Below are positions 10,585-21,800 of a stretch of 64,000 bases of DNA, one piece after another. Position 1 is the stretch's first letter. Each line of letters starts with the position of its first letter. Source of the stretch: Tragulus kanchil (lineage: Eukaryota > Chordata > Mammalia > Artiodactyla > Tragulidae); assembly GCA_022376925.1 (NCBI GenBank), contig JAIOJX010000032.1:174944479-175008478 (forward strand), in the 5' to 3' direction. The notes below the pieces were generated by a model. The model was not told the DNA's origin and searched no databases. It saw only the letters and a list, made by a program, of their open reading frames with translations. The position numbers were made by a program, and so were the translations under genes.

Positions 10585-10687
10585 GCATCAGGCCGTTTGT
10601 TGCTGTTCAGACACCACAGAAGTGACGTAGCACCCCCCCACACAGGGTTTATCTGGGTTAAGTTAGTGTGCCTTCGTGGACGTGCCT

Positions 10688-10689
<2 letters not shown>

Positions 10690-10721
<32 letters not shown>
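10690..10721. repeat. (GT)n microsatellite, duplicate
   Basis: Second copy of 9608-9639. Confidence 0.95.
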
Positions 10722-10723
<2 letters not shown>

Positions 10724-10919
10724 GCGGGGAGGGCTCTCCTAGTGCTTTGCCGACACCACTTGTGAATTGGTTCAGCCAGGCTGTGGGCCGGGAGGGGGCA
10801 TCTTAGCTCCAGCCTCAGTGAGCGGCTGCCCCAGGGCAGGGAAGGGCTGATGGCTCCTGCCAGCAGCCGGGACATCAGAAAGGGTTAAGGGACCTGACAG
10901 GCTGCTGCCTGGGGGTCTG

Positions 10920-11240
10920 TGCCCCTTGGTGCCCAGGGAGAGATCAATAGGCCTTTAAGGTGATTTATTAAAATGGATAGGGAGGCTGCATCCTCACCTC
11001 ACCCCCGGTGAGTCAGATGAGCATCCTCTCCTGACTATTGATTGTCCGGCTCTGCCTAAACACACATTAACAGGGGCCAGACCATAAAAATGAATCCTCC
11101 TCCTTCCTCAAGTGGAAGGTCATCTTGCCAGCTTCCTCCAAAGAGAGTCATGTCATGAATCGTCTTGTTGGAGGGATAGATTTTTTTATTAGATTGAATG
11201 AGGCTGTTGACTAACATTCATCGGACTGGCCGACGGGGCG
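10920..11240. other. Repeat-free block, candidate conserved non-coding element
   Basis: No interspersed repeat recognised. It combines AT-rich motifs (TTTAAGGTGATTTATTAAAA near 10954) with a GGTGAGTCAGATGAGCA segment near 11007, and a CATAAAAATGAATCCTCC segment near 11083. No coding frame. Conservation is inferred from texture only. Confidence 0.3.
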
Positions 11241-11569
11241 AGGGACGAGGGGGCGCATCTGGAAGGGCTTTGCAGCAGGTGCACTGGTAGAGAGCTTCTG
11301 GATCCTGCAGCTGCGTGCAAAAGCCTTCTTTCAGAGTTTCTACCTGCCGCTGGGCCCACCGGCCAACTCCTGGGCTCTTAAGGAATTAGTGCCATAAAGA
11401 TGAGGCCCAAACCAACCAGTGCCAGCAATAACATCATCTCTTCCTGTCTGCTGCCTCCTGCCCTCCTGGTCCACCCCTGATGCTTTCACATGGTCCATCT
11501 GTCCTTTCCCTTGCCTGGCCAGTGGAGCGGAGGCGGCTGGAGGACTCAAGGGGGCAGGCAGGCCTGGGT

Positions 11570-11645
11570 GTGCAGCCCAGTTCTGGCTCATATTTCCTGT
11601 GTGATCTTAGATGAGCTGCTTCCTCTCTCTGAGCCTCAGTTTCCA
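11570..11645 (+). mobile_element. MIR fragment
   Basis: The stretch TGTGTGATCTTAGATGAGCT followed by CTCTCTGAGCCTCAGTTTCC matches the MIR core in sense orientation. Confidence 0.65.
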
Positions 11646-11873
11646 CCTCTAGAGTCGACTGGCGAGGTGAACATGCATGTTACATGGTACGGCGCAGGGT
11701 TTCTCCAGCCGTGTCTCACTGTAATTTTTGCCCTATTTGTGCACTTCCTCTCCCATTATTTATTTAGCATTTATCTAGAATTTTTATTTAAATTAATCCA
11801 CTTTTTTCCTACATAAATTTGTTTCAAATGGAAACGTGGCACTATTTTTTTATTTTAATGTTATTTATTTGTT

Positions 11874-12177
11874 TTTGGCTGTTCTGGGTTTTCGCTGCTG
11901 CTGCAGGCTCTTCTCTAGTTGCAGGGAGTGGGGGCTCTCTCTAGTGGAGGTGAGGAGGCTTCTTGTTGCGGTGACTTCTCTTGTTGTGGAACTCGGGCTC
12001 TAGGGCATACAGGCTTCAATCGTTGCAGCTCCGAGGCTCTAGCACACGGGCTCCATAGCTGTGGCTCCCGGGCTGAGTTGCTCTGCAGCAGGTGGGATCT
12101 TCCCCCATCAGAGATCAAATCCGTGTCTCCTGTAATGGCAGGCAAACTCTTTACAACTGAGTTACCTGGAAAGCCCC
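11874..12177 (-). mobile_element. CHR-type SINE
   Basis: Antisense CHR-like element running from TTGGCTGTTCTGGGTTTTCG to TGAGTTACCTGGAAAGCCCC. Second copy at 12944-13247. Confidence 0.7.
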
Positions 12178-12386
12178 TCTATTTTCTTTATAAAAGATTT
12201 ATTGAACGTAATTGATTTAAATGGCATTTAGTTTTGGGTGTATAGCAAAGTGATTCAGTTATACACACACACAAACACACACACACGTATATTTTCTTCA
12301 GATTCTTTTTGCTTATAAGTTATTGAGCAAAACCCCTTCTCCTATACAGTGGGTCCTCGTTGGTTCTCTACTTTATATATACTTTT
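12178..12386 (-). mobile_element. L1 3' UTR, antisense
   Basis: The phrases GTATAGCAAAGTGATTCAGT (about 12241), a short CA-rich stretch, then CCTATACAGTGGGTCCTCGT (about 12341) match the artiodactyl L1 3' UTR in antisense. Second copy at 13248-13457. Confidence 0.7.
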
Positions 12387-12590
12387 CTCAGTTGTTCAGT
12401 TGTGTCTGACTCTTTACAGCCCATGGACTGTAGCCCACAAGTCCATGGGGTTTCCAAGGAAAGAGTACTGGAGTGGACTGCCATTTCCTTTTCCGGGCGA
12501 TCTTCCCAGCCCAGGGGATCATATCCGCATCTCTTACATCTCCTACATTGGCAGGTGGACTGTTTACCAGTAGCTCTACCTGGGAAGCCC
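12387..12590 (-). mobile_element. Bov-tA SINE
   Basis: Antisense Bov-tA from CTCAGTTGTTCAGTTGTGTC to the CTGGGAAGCC end. Second copy at 13458-13661. Confidence 0.88.
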
Positions 12591-12684
12591 CCAGTGTATA
12601 TAACAGTGTGTATAAAGACATGACACAATCATTACAGATGGAAAGTTAGGATCATGTACTATGAATAGACAGGAACAATCAAAA

Positions 12685-12787
12685 TAAGCATGTCTTCAGG
12701 TAACATCATGGTTTACATAGAAAATTTCAAGGAGTCTACACTAAGACCCCTAGAACTAATAAGTGAGCTCAGTAAAGTCATAGGATT
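12685..12787 (+). mobile_element. L1 ORF2 fragment, cut by the duplication junction
   Basis: First part of the L1 reverse-transcriptase remnant seen in full at 13755-13994. It stops at the 12795 junction. Confidence 0.7.
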
Positions 12788-12943
12788 GTTTCAATTTTGC
12801 CCTATTTGTGCACTTCCTCTCCCATTATTTATTTAGCATTTATCTAGAATTTTCATTTAAATTAATCCACTTTTTTCCTACATACATTTGTTTCAAATGG
12901 AAACGTGGCACTATTTTTTTATTTTAATGTTATTTATTTATTT

Positions 12944-13247
12944 TTGGCTGTTCTGGGTTTTCGCTGCTGCTGCAGGCTCTTCTCTAGTTGCAGGGAGTAG
13001 GGGCTCCTCTCTAGTGGAGGTGAGGAGGCTTCTTGTTGCGGTGACTTCTCTTGTTGTGGAACTCGGGCTCTAGGGCATACGGGCTTCGATCGTTGCAGCT
13101 CTGAGGCTCTAGCGCACGGGCTCCATAGCTGTGGCTCCAGGGCTGAGTTGCTCCACAGCAGGTGGGATCTTCCCCCATCAGAGATCAAATCCGTGTCTCC
13201 TGCATTAGCAGGCAAACTCTTTACAACTGAGTTACCTGGAAAGCCCC
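12944..13247 (-). mobile_element. CHR-type SINE, duplicate of 11874-12177
   Basis: Same element about 1070 bp downstream, with scattered substitutions. Confidence 0.7.
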
Positions 13248-13457
13248 TCTATTTTCTTTATAAAAGATTTATTGAACATACTTGATTTAAATGGCATTTA
13301 GTTTTGGGTGTATAGCAAAGTGATTCAGTTATACACACACACAAACACACACACACATGTATATTTCTTCAGATTCTTTTTGCTTATAAGTTATTGAGCA
13401 AAACCCCTTCTCCTATACAGTGGGTCCTCGTTGGTTCTCTACTTTATATATACTTTT
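13248..13457 (-). mobile_element. L1 3' UTR, duplicate of 12178-12386
   Basis: Same sequence about 1071 bp downstream, with small changes around the CA stretch. Confidence 0.7.
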
Positions 13458-13661
13458 CTCAGTTGTTCAGTTGTGTCTGACTCTTTACAGCCCATGGACT
13501 GTAGCCCACAAGTCCATGGGGTTTCCAAGGAAAGAGTACTGGAGTGGACTGCCATTTCCTTTTCCGGGCGATCTTCCCAGCCCAGGGGATCATATCCGCA
13601 TCTCTTACATCTCCTACATTGGCAGGTGGACTGTTTACCAGTAGCTCTACCTGGGAAGCCC
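13458..13661 (-). mobile_element. Bov-tA SINE, duplicate of 12387-12590
   Basis: Same sequence at an offset of 1071 bp. Confidence 0.88.
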
Positions 13662-13754
13662 CTGGTGTATATAACAGTGTGTATAAAGACATGACACAAT
13701 CATTACAGATGGAAAGTTAGAATCATGTACTATGAATAGAAAGGAACAATCAAA

Positions 13755-13994
13755 ATAAGCATGTCTTCAGGTGACATCATGGTTTACATAGAAAATTTCA
13801 AGGAGTCTACACTAAGACCCCTAGAACTAATAAGTGAGCTCAGTAAAGTCATAGGATATAAGAGAAACACACAAAAATCAATTGCATTTCTCTACACTAG
13901 TAAGGAATACATGGAATTGAAATACAAAAATATAATACCATTTATAAATGCTCAAAAAATACTTGGGTAGTAAGTGTATCAAAACTCATGTAGA
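13755..13994 (+). pseudogene. L1 ORF2 reverse-transcriptase remnant
   Basis: An open stretch at 13761-13970 encodes about 69 residues reading like the L1 ORF2 segment that contains the SKVIGYK and YKNIIPFINAQKILG phrases, in the C-terminal half of the reverse-transcriptase domain. No start or downstream frame is intact. A CHR SINE interrupts the element at 13995, and L1-like sequence resumes at 14331. It is a decayed LINE copy with no expected product. Confidence 0.8.
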
Positions 13995-14316
13995 GGGGGC
14001 TTCCCTGGTGGTCCAGTGGGTAAGGACACCGCCTTGCAGTGCAAGGGGCACCGGCTCGATCCCTGGCCTGGGAAGATCCCATGTGCCATGGAGCGGCTGG
14101 ACTGATGTGTCCAATTACTGAGCCCGAGCTCTGCAGCGCATGCGCCCAGAGCCAGTGCTCTGCAACAACAGAGGCCACTGCGATGGGAGGCCCACACGGG
14201 CCAAAGAACAAAGATGGATGAAAAAATAGACAAATGAAAGACCAATGGAAGTGGCCTGCCCACTCCCCTCCCTCCCCAACCCAACCCCTGTCCCCCCCCC
14301 GAAAAAAAAGAAAAAA
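13995..14316 (+). mobile_element. CHR-type SINE inside L1, with target-site duplication
   Basis: Head GGGGCTTCCCTGGTGGTCCA, B-box-like GGCTCGATCCC near 14052, middle CAACAGAGGCCACTGCGATG, and a C- then A-rich tail. The 14-base flanks AAAACTCATGTAGA (13981-13994) and AAAACTTATGTAGA (14317-14330) form a target-site duplication with one mismatch, proving insertion into the L1. Confidence 0.85.
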
Positions 14317-14330
14317 AAAACTTATGTAGA

Positions 14331-14560
14331 ATTCATATGCTGAAACTCCAAAGTTCGCGTGGAAGACACCAAAGATGATCTAAATAAATGACGAGACAGG
14401 CTGGGCTCATTCCGGCAGACAGCACAGTCCACACAAATTCTCCCTGAATGAATGAGATTTAACACAACTGCTATAGAAATTCCAACAAGAATTTTGTAGA
14501 TATAGGCATGATGATTTTAAAATTCCCATGGCAAGGCAAAACACTAGAATGCAGCCAGGC
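14331..14560 (+). mobile_element. L1 continuation after the SINE
   Basis: The segment CTATAGAAATTCCAACAAGA (about 14471) and the following AATTCCCATGGCAAGGCAAAACA-type sequence resemble L1 ORF2 downstream of 13755-13994. Diverged and broken. Confidence 0.55.
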
Positions 14561-14825
14561 CACGTACCTGGAGTGTGGTTCTCTCGCTGGGCTTGCCGGA
14601 AGCTCCTCAGAGCTCCCTCTCCCACCACTAATATGTTCGATACTCTAAGGCCTTCCAGGTTGAATGGATGGAGTGGCCGTGTGGCCTGTGCTGTGGTCTA
14701 GGCCCCACAGAAGCCGACAGCCGCATGTGCTACCTGACACACAGGCCAGAGTGGTATTTCTGAGTCTAGGGTGTTAGAAGGCTGTCAACCACTCTGCTTT
14801 TCTCTTTGGGGCAGGAGGTGTCCAT

Positions 14826-14962
14826 GCTCAGTTGCTCAGTCATGTCTGACTAGAATAGGCTGCCATTTCTTCCTCCAGGGGATCTTCCCCACCTAGGGAT
14901 CGAACCTGCCTCTCTTGTGTCTCCTGCACGGGCAGGTGGATTTCGTATCACTGCGTGGCAGG
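14826..14962 (-). mobile_element. Internally deleted Bov-tA SINE
   Basis: Antisense Bov-tA start GCTCAGTTGCTCAGTCATGT jumps straight to the AGGCTGCCATTTCTTCCTCC part, so roughly 60 bases of the middle are missing. It ends in a degraded head. Confidence 0.7.
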
Positions 14963-15139
14963 AGGTACCCAACACAGTGCTTTCCATTTGACCTTGGAGG
15001 GGGTCTCCCACGGTGCTGCTGACCCCTGGACCTCGGCTTTTTCTGCATGTACTCAGTGCACTTGTTCTGCCAAAGGCTCCCGTCTGAGAGCCACTTCTTA
15101 TTCACCAGTTCTGGGCTCTGTGGGAAAGCACCCTTGATC

Positions 15140-15900
15140 GCATTCACACACCCACACTGGTCAAGGTTTGCCTCGTGCTGGCTGCTGGCTGAGATTCTGG
15201 ATGTACCATAGCGAACAAAACACATGGGGTTCTCACCTCCTGGGGCTTTCCCTCTCGTGGGGACAAAGGCATTAAATGAGCAAAGGAACAGGTAAACAGA
15301 GGACTGAGATGTTCTGGAGGGGAACTCAGAGTAATGGGGTAGAGGAGAATGGGCAGGCATACTTTCACTTAGAGGACAGGTCGACGAAGGCTCCTGAGGA
15401 GGTGGCATTTAGATTGAGGTCTGAGGCAGAGCTAGCAGACCCTGGGGTCCTGGGGAGTGAGGAGGAGTAGGACGAGGTCCCTGGCGAGGGAACAGGGCCT
15501 GTGAGGCCCTAAAGCAGGAAAGAGCCTGGAGTAGTCTCAGATTCAGAGAACATCCAGAGCAATGAGTAAGGGGTGAGGGGTGGGGTGGGCTTGAAGGAGG
15601 AGGTGGAACCCACCCTGGGTGCCTGGTGAGCCTTTACAGGAAGCCGAATACTGCTGGAGGAGGCATGGGCATGGTTGCAGGGTTTAAGTTGGGATGTCAC
15701 AGGATCTGACTTCAGTTTTAGATGTGCCTCTGGTCACTGGGGGTAGAATGACGACGGGAGAGTGGGTCGGGGTGGGAAGGTGGTCCAAGTGGGAGATGGT
15801 GGGATTGACAGGACTTGGGGACAGGAGGGGCGGGTGGCTGAGGGAGAGGTAGGGGCCAAGAAGGACTCCTGGGTTTCTGCTTAGAGAATCTAGGGTGGAG
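15140..15900 (+). mobile_element. Old LINE2-like repeat
   Basis: An ordered series of phrases from an ancient mammalian repeat: GCGAACAAAACACATGGGGT (about 15209), GAGGAGGTGGCATTTAGATT (about 15397), GGATCTGACTTCAGTTTTAG (about 15702), and AGGACTCCTGGGTTTC near 15863. I recall this as LINE2/CR1-like; the exact family is uncertain. Second copy at 16273-17035. Confidence 0.45.
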
Positions 15901-16272
15901 GGTGAGGCCATTTCCTAAGCCAGGTTGCAGGCAGTGATTGGGCTGAAAAATAGCATCTGGACTGCCCAGCCTGCAGCCTTGTTGGCTCGTTGGTCATTCT
16001 TTCCGTTGTCCATCAGGTTGCTTGATAAAATGTGCCCTTGCTTACCACATGTGGGGCACTCACGGGGCTTCCAGGTACATGACTGTGAATTTCTGTCTCT
16101 AAGAACTTGGCGTTCTGATGAGGGAGGCAATAGCGTTGAAAAGTGCGTAACTGAATTCAGTTCAGGGACCACCCTTAGGCTTTTCTGCATGTACTCAGTT
16201 TTCTGAAGGCTCCCGTCTGAGAGCCACTTCTTATTCACCAGTTCTGGGCTCTGTGGGAAAGCACCCTTGATC

Positions 16273-17035
16273 GCATTCACACACCCACACTGGTCAAGGT
16301 TTGCCTCGTGCTGGCTGCTGGCTGAGATTCTGGATGTACCATAGCGAACAAAACACATGGGGTTCTCACCTCCTGGGGCTTTCCCTCTAGTGGGGACAAA
16401 GGCATTAAATGAGCAAAGGAACAGGTAAACAGAGGACTGAGATGTTCTGGAGGGGAACTCAGAGTAATGGGGTAGAGGAGAATGGGCAGGCATACTTTCA
16501 CTTAGAGGACAGGTCGACGAAGGCTCCTGAGGAGGTGGCATTTAGATTGAGGTCTGAGGCAGAGCTAGCAGACCCTGGGGTCCTGGGGAGTGAGGAGGAG
16601 CAGGACGAGGTCCCTGGCGAGGGAACAGGGCCTGTGAGGCCCTAAAGCAGGAAAGAGCCTGGAGTAGTCTCAGATCCAGAGAACATCCAGAGCAATGAGT
16701 AAGGGGTGAGGGGTGGGGTGGGCTTGAAGGAGGAGGTGGAACCCACCCTGGGTGCCTGGTGAGCCTTTACAGGAAGCCGAATACTGCTGGAGGAGGCATG
16801 GGCATGGTTGCAGGGTTTAAGTTGGGATGTCACAGGATCTGACTTCAGTTTTAGATGTGCCTCTGGTCACTGGGGGTAGAATGACGACGGGAGAGTGGGT
16901 CGGGGTGGGAAGGTGGTCCAAGTGGGAGATGGTGGGATTGACAGGACTTGGAGACAGGAGGGGCGGGTGGCTGAGGGAGAGGTAGGGGCCAAGAAGGACT
17001 CCTGGGTTTCTGCTTAGAGAATCTAGGGTGGAGGG
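16273..17035 (+). mobile_element. Old LINE2-like repeat, duplicate
   Basis: Second copy of 15140-15900 at an offset of 1133 bp. Confidence 0.45.
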
Positions 17036-17583
17036 TGAGGCCATTTCCTAAGCCAGGTTGCAGGCAGTGATTGGGCTGAAAAATAGCATCTGGACTGCCC
17101 AGCCTGCAGCCTTGTTGGCTCGTTGGTCATTCTTTCCGTTGTCCATCAGGTTGCTTGATAAAATGTGCCCTTGCTTACCACATGTGGGGCACTCACGGGG
17201 CTTCCAGGTACATGACTGTGAATTTCTGTCTCTAAGAACTTGGCGTTCTGATGAGGGAGGCAATAGCGTTGAAAAGTGCGTAACTGAATTCAGTTCAGGG
17301 ACCACTGGGGAGTGTGGTCCAGGGGTGGGGAGCGCGGCGCTGTTGGCAAATTCCATGGAGTTTCCAGTAGGGGCAGGGGGTTTCTGAAGATCCAGTGATT
17401 TTCAGGGGCTTCTATGTAGGGATGGAGCAGGGAGAGCGATTTAGGGTAGAAGACGCAACCTGTGTTGAGCCCAGAACCAGCACCCCCTGGGCTGGATGGA
17501 CTAACTGGGCGCAGAGGGCATTGCAGGAACGGTAGGTGGGGAGGAGGGTCCAGAAGAGGCATAAAGGCCAGTGAGTGCACATT

Positions 17584-17797
17584 AAGTCGCCTCATTCATG
17601 TCTGATTCTTTGTGAGTCCCCGTGGACCATAGTCCGTCAGGCTCCTTTGTCTATGGGATTCTCCAGGTAAGAATACTGGAGTGGGCTGCCGAGCCCTCCT
17701 CCAGGGGATCTTCCCAACCCAGGGACTGAACCCATGTCTCTTACGTCTCCTGCCTTGGCAGGTGCATTCTTTACCACTAGCACCACCTGGAAAGCCC
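17584..17797 (-). mobile_element. Bov-tA SINE
   Basis: Antisense Bov-tA from AAGTCGCCTCATTCATGTCT to ACCACCTGGAAAGCCC. Single copy. Confidence 0.85.
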
Positions 17798-18253
17798 ATG
17801 AAGTTCAGGCTTGCCGTCTTTTGCTTGTTTTTAAACAGTATCTCAGTGCACAGAGAGAAAGCACACACATCTCTCCAGAACTGGAAAATCAGAAAGAGCT
17901 TCTGGTATTGCCAGGATGAGGAGGGGTGCTCATCCACTCCTGAGGGTGTGGCAGATAAGCAGGTCTGAGGCCCTACCTTACTCTGCATGGAACTTTCCTC
18001 CACGGAACTTCTCTCTGCCTCCCAGATCTCTCTGCGGGAAGGAACTGAAGCGAACAGGTTAATCCATCCCCGTCTGGTTCTTTTCCACCAAAGCTTCAAT
18101 ATGCATCTGATCTCAGGATATTGGATTTTTCTTTGAGGAAAGAAATAAATGACTTATCTGGGGAATAAGCCCAGAGTTCCCTCCACGCATCGCACATTTT
18201 CTATATTGGGCTAAAATAAAGTTTGCTGATTCTCGTGTAAATCTCTAAAGCCT
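17798..18253. other. Single-copy stretch without a recognised element
   Basis: No repeat, gene or RNA signal recognised. It is mixed-composition sequence leading into duplication H. Confidence 0.4.
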
Positions 18254-18807
18254 GGGTGTCATAATATGAGTATTTTGTGTGCCAGTTGAGTGGGCTGCAC
18301 CTCCAGAAAAGAAAGCAAGAAGACAAGGAAGAGAGATTAGTGACTGTATCCAAGGAGAAAGGGAAGCAATTCAAATACTCTCAGTGCCTACAGCCTCTTG
18401 ATGCGGTGGACGAGGAATGTGATTCCCTCTGAAAAAGCAGTCCTTTTGGTTGATGTCTGCAATGGATCTTGCAATCTGGCAGATACATTCTTTTTGTAGT
18501 TGTCGCTGCTTCATTTCTTTTCCATCTCCCTTAAGCCTGACAAAATGATGCTTCATACACTCCTAGAGGTTTCTGCTTCTTTCCTGTGTAGCTTGAGCAG
18601 GACAGGTAGCAGAATCAAGCTCCCTGCTCGCTGCACCTGTTCGTTCCGTGACTGGCTTGGACCAGTGGGTCCTTAAAAGAATCTGGCTCACATCTCAATG
18701 GGTCTGAGGAGTGAAAAGCAAGGAAGGCCCACTAGGGTCTTTTCAGGATAACTCTTTGTTAGGAGGAAAAAGAGGTGTCTTTTCTGATTTTTAGAAGTCA
18801 ATGAGAA

Positions 18808-19098
18808 GGGCTTCCCCGGTGGCCCAGTGGGTAAAGAGTCTGCCTTGCAGTGCAAGGGGCACCAGTTTGATCCCTGGCCTGGGAAGAGCCCTTATGCTGC
18901 GGAGAGGCTGGGCTGGTGTGTCCAATTCCAAGCCGGTGCTCTGGAGCGCATGTGCCCAGAGGCATTGATCTGCAATGAAAGAGGCCACTGCAATGGGAGG
19001 AGGCCCACACAGGCCAAGGAGAAAAGATGGATGAAAATAAATGGATGGAAAATCAATAAAAGAGGCCCAAATTAAAAAAAAAAGTATCTTATAAAAAA
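18808..19098 (+). mobile_element. CHR-type SINE with target-site duplication
   Basis: Head GGGCTTCCCCGGTGGCCCAG, B-box-like AGTTTGATCCC near 18863, and an A-rich tail. An imperfect target-site duplication of about 15 bases flanks it (AGAAGTCAATGAGAA at 18793, GAAAGCCAATGAGAA at about 19099). Second copy at 19924-20214. Confidence 0.8.
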
Positions 19099-19923
19099 GA
19101 AAGCCAATGAGAAAATTTCAGGGCTTAGCAAATAGAAAGCAAGAATCCAGGTGAGTTTCAGGGGGTGATTTTAGCATATGTTGAATGCATACCACGTTAC
19201 ATGGCATGGATATGTCCCCAGTTTTTATCTTGAACACAGAGTCAGAAGGTCTGTTAATAGATTTAATCGGTTCCTTTGTTCTCTTGGTGAGAAAACCAAG
19301 ATGCGGGCAGGTGAAGCGATCCACCCACTGCCACAGTGGGAGGTGGAGTTGAGAAAATGAGTAATCTTTGGGTGTCATAATATGAGTATTTTGTGTGCCA
19401 GTTGAGTGGGCTGCACCTCCAGAAAAGAAAGCAAGAAGACAAGGAAGAGAGATTAGTGACTGTATCCAAGGAGAAAGGGAAGCAATTCAAATACTCTCAG
19501 TGCCTACAGCCTCTTGATGCGGTGGACGAGGAATGTGATTCCCTCTGAAAAAGCAGTCCTTTTGGTTGATGTCTGCAATGGATCTTGCAATCTGGCAGAT
19601 ACATTCTTTTTGTAGTTGTCGCTGCTTCATTTCTTTTCCATCTCCCTTAAGCCTGACAAAATGATGCTTCATACACTCCTAGAGGTTTCTGCTTCTTTCC
19701 TGTGTAGCTTGAGCAGGACGGGTAGCAGAATCAAGCTCCCTGCTCGCTGCACCTGTTCGTTCCGTGACTGGCTTGGACCAGTGGGTCCTTAAAAGAATCT
19801 GGCTCACATCTCAATGGGTCTGAGGAGTGAAAAGCAAGGAAGGCCCACTAGGGTCTTTTCAGGATAACTCTTTGTTAGGAGGAAAAAGAGGTGTCTTTTC
19901 TGATTTTTAGAAGTCAATGAGAA

Positions 19924-20214
19924 GGGCTTCCCCGGTGGCCCAGTGGGTAAAGAGTCTGCCTTGCAGTGCAAGGGGCACCAGTTTGATCCCTGGCCTGGGA
20001 AGAGCCCTTATGCTGCGGAGAGGCTGGGCTGGTGTGTCCAATTCCAAGCCGGTGCTCTGGAGCGCATGTGCCCAGAGGCATTGATCTGCAATGAAAGAGG
20101 CCACTGCAATGGGAGGAGGCCCACACAGGCCAAGGAGAAAAGATGGATGAAAATAAATGGATGGAAAATCAATAAAAGAGGCCCAAATTAAAAAAAAAAG
20201 TATCTTATAAAAAA
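19924..20214 (+). mobile_element. CHR-type SINE, duplicate
   Basis: Second copy of 18808-19098 with the same flanks, so it was duplicated with its surroundings rather than inserted twice. Confidence 0.8.
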
Positions 20215-21470
20215 GAAAGCCAATGAGAAAATTTCAGGGCTTAGCAAATAGAAAGCAAGAATCCAGGTGAGTTTCAGGGGGTGATTTTAGCATATGTTGA
20301 ATGCATACCACGTTACATGGCATGGATATGTCCCCAGTTTTTATCTTGAACACAGAGTCAGAAGGTCTGTTAATAGATTTAATCGGTTCCTTTGTTCTCT
20401 TGGTGAGAAAACCAAGATGCGGGCAGGTGAAGCGATCCACCCACTGCCACAGTGGGAGGTGGAGTTGAGAAAAGCTTATCACCAATTGCAGCAGATTGTG
20501 TTTCCAAAGATGGATGCAGTTATGTCTGCCAGCCCCAAAGCTCTTCTATACAGCAAATATCTACCCTTCCCAATCTGGGGTGATGTGGGGAGTGCTCTGG
20601 TCAGTGGGCTAAGGCAGAAATGATGCTGTGTGTCACTTCTGGGCATGGCCCTTGATGGTCTGCTGCTTTTGCTTCTGGCTTTGGGGATGTTCATTCTGGG
20701 TGTGCTTTCTCTTTGAACCAAGGCAACACATTTGAAGCTCATGGAGAAGCTGTGTGTAGGCTTTCTATGCCACCTCCAGCAGAGCCTTTCAGCCCTCTGA
20801 GTGCACCATCTTAGATAGCCAGCCCAACTGAGCTCTCACATGAGTACTCTTCCAGCTCAACCAAGAGAGAATCACCCAATTGAGCTCAGCGAACCCTCCC
20901 ATCTATGATGGTTAATAATAAAGTGTTGATTTAAATGACTCATTTTGGGGTCCTTTTTGAGCAGCAGGGTTTACTGGGAACACTGCTCATAATGCTAATA
21001 TATAAACTCATACTTGATTATCACTCTGTGATTTTATGGACTACTCCCTCATTTAGTCTATAATCTAGTGTTTTTCTAGTGGAAAATCATGAGTCATTAC
21101 TGATCATAAGGTCATCCTAGTGGGCTGCAAAAAATGACATCAAATTGAATAGAATTTATCAGAGCACATGACACACAGAAGGGTAAGAATTGTGAAATAT
21201 TTGTTTCAGTTGTGTGTGTGTGTGTTCTAGATTTTGTTGTGTTAATAGAATATATTTCCTATTGTGGATCCCAGTCCAAAATGTTAGGAAAACATTGTTC
21301 TAATTTGACTCTTATTATGGCTTTGACAAACAAGGAAGGTTTCATGAGCTCCTTTTCCTCAACAAGGAAACCAAAATCCGACCTTGGCAAAGAGGTAGAT
21401 CTGGGCTTCTCTTCTGTCATCCAAGTCTAGCCTTTCATGTTGCCTTTTTTCCATTCTTTTTTTCTTTTTT

Positions 21471-21715
21471 GGCCATTTCTATTGGTCTTTCGTTTTTATT
21501 TCTATTTTGTTCTTTGGCCCTTGTGGGCCTCCCATTGCAGTGACCTCTCTTGCTCCAGAGCACCGGCTCTGAGCACACGCACTCCAGAGCTCCGGCTCGG
21601 TAGTTGGACACATGGATCCAACCGCTCTGCGGCATGTGGGATCTTCCCAAGCCAGGGATTGAACCAGCACCTGTTGCACTTGCAAGGTGGTGTCCTTACC
21701 CACCAGGGAAGTCCC
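21471..21715 (-). mobile_element. CHR-type SINE
   Basis: Antisense from GGCCATTTCTATTGGTCTTT to CACCAGGGAAGTCCC. Second copy at 22646-22887. Confidence 0.8.
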
Positions 21716-21800
21716 TTGTCATTCTTAAAATAGTTAAAATTGTTCAGATCCTGAGATGGTCTGTGTGTAGAGAATGCCCTGTATTTGGTGATTCATAATT

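Larger units (their letters stand above)
8878..11040. repeat. Adjacent direct duplication E (offset 1082 bp)
   Basis: Copy 1 is 8878-9959 and copy 2 is 9960-11040. The phrase CCTGACTATTGA ends both copies (about 9950-9961 and 11031-11042). The part 8878-9185 also belongs to duplication D, so it occurs three times (from about 7768, 8878 and 9960). Confidence 0.9.
11726..13860. repeat. Adjacent direct duplication F (offset about 1069-1071 bp), more diverged
   Basis: Copy 1 is about 11726-12794 and copy 2 about 12795-13860. Unlike most pairs, it has scattered substitutions inside the first 600 bases (TGTAATGGCAGG/TGCATTAGCAGG, GAACGTAATTG/GAACATACTTG, GCTCTGCAGCAGG/GCTCCACAGCAGG) as well as end differences. 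The scatter looks allelic. Confidence 0.88.
15041..17306. repeat. Adjacent direct duplication G (offset 1133 bp)
   Basis: Copy 1 is about 15041-16173 and copy 2 about 16174-17306. At the start of copy 2 (16178-16206) a block present at 15050-15072 (GTGCACTTGTTCTGCC) is reduced to a few bases. Elsewhere the copies differ at scattered single bases (CTCGTGGGG/CTAGTGGGG, AGATTCAG/AGATCCAG). The open frames on the minus strand that span 16174 are junction products. Confidence 0.9.
18254..20470. repeat. Adjacent direct duplication H (offset 1116 bp)
   Basis: Copy 1 is 18254-19369 and copy 2 is 19370 to about 20470. Almost identical (one A/G change near 18603/19719). The breakpoint phrases GGGTGTC (start) and GAGTTGAGAAAA (end) are clean. 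Confidence 0.92.

Noticed and set aside
15915..16541. 208-residue open frame on the minus strand
   Set aside because: It spans the junction at 16174, so its two halves come from the end of one copy and the start of the next.
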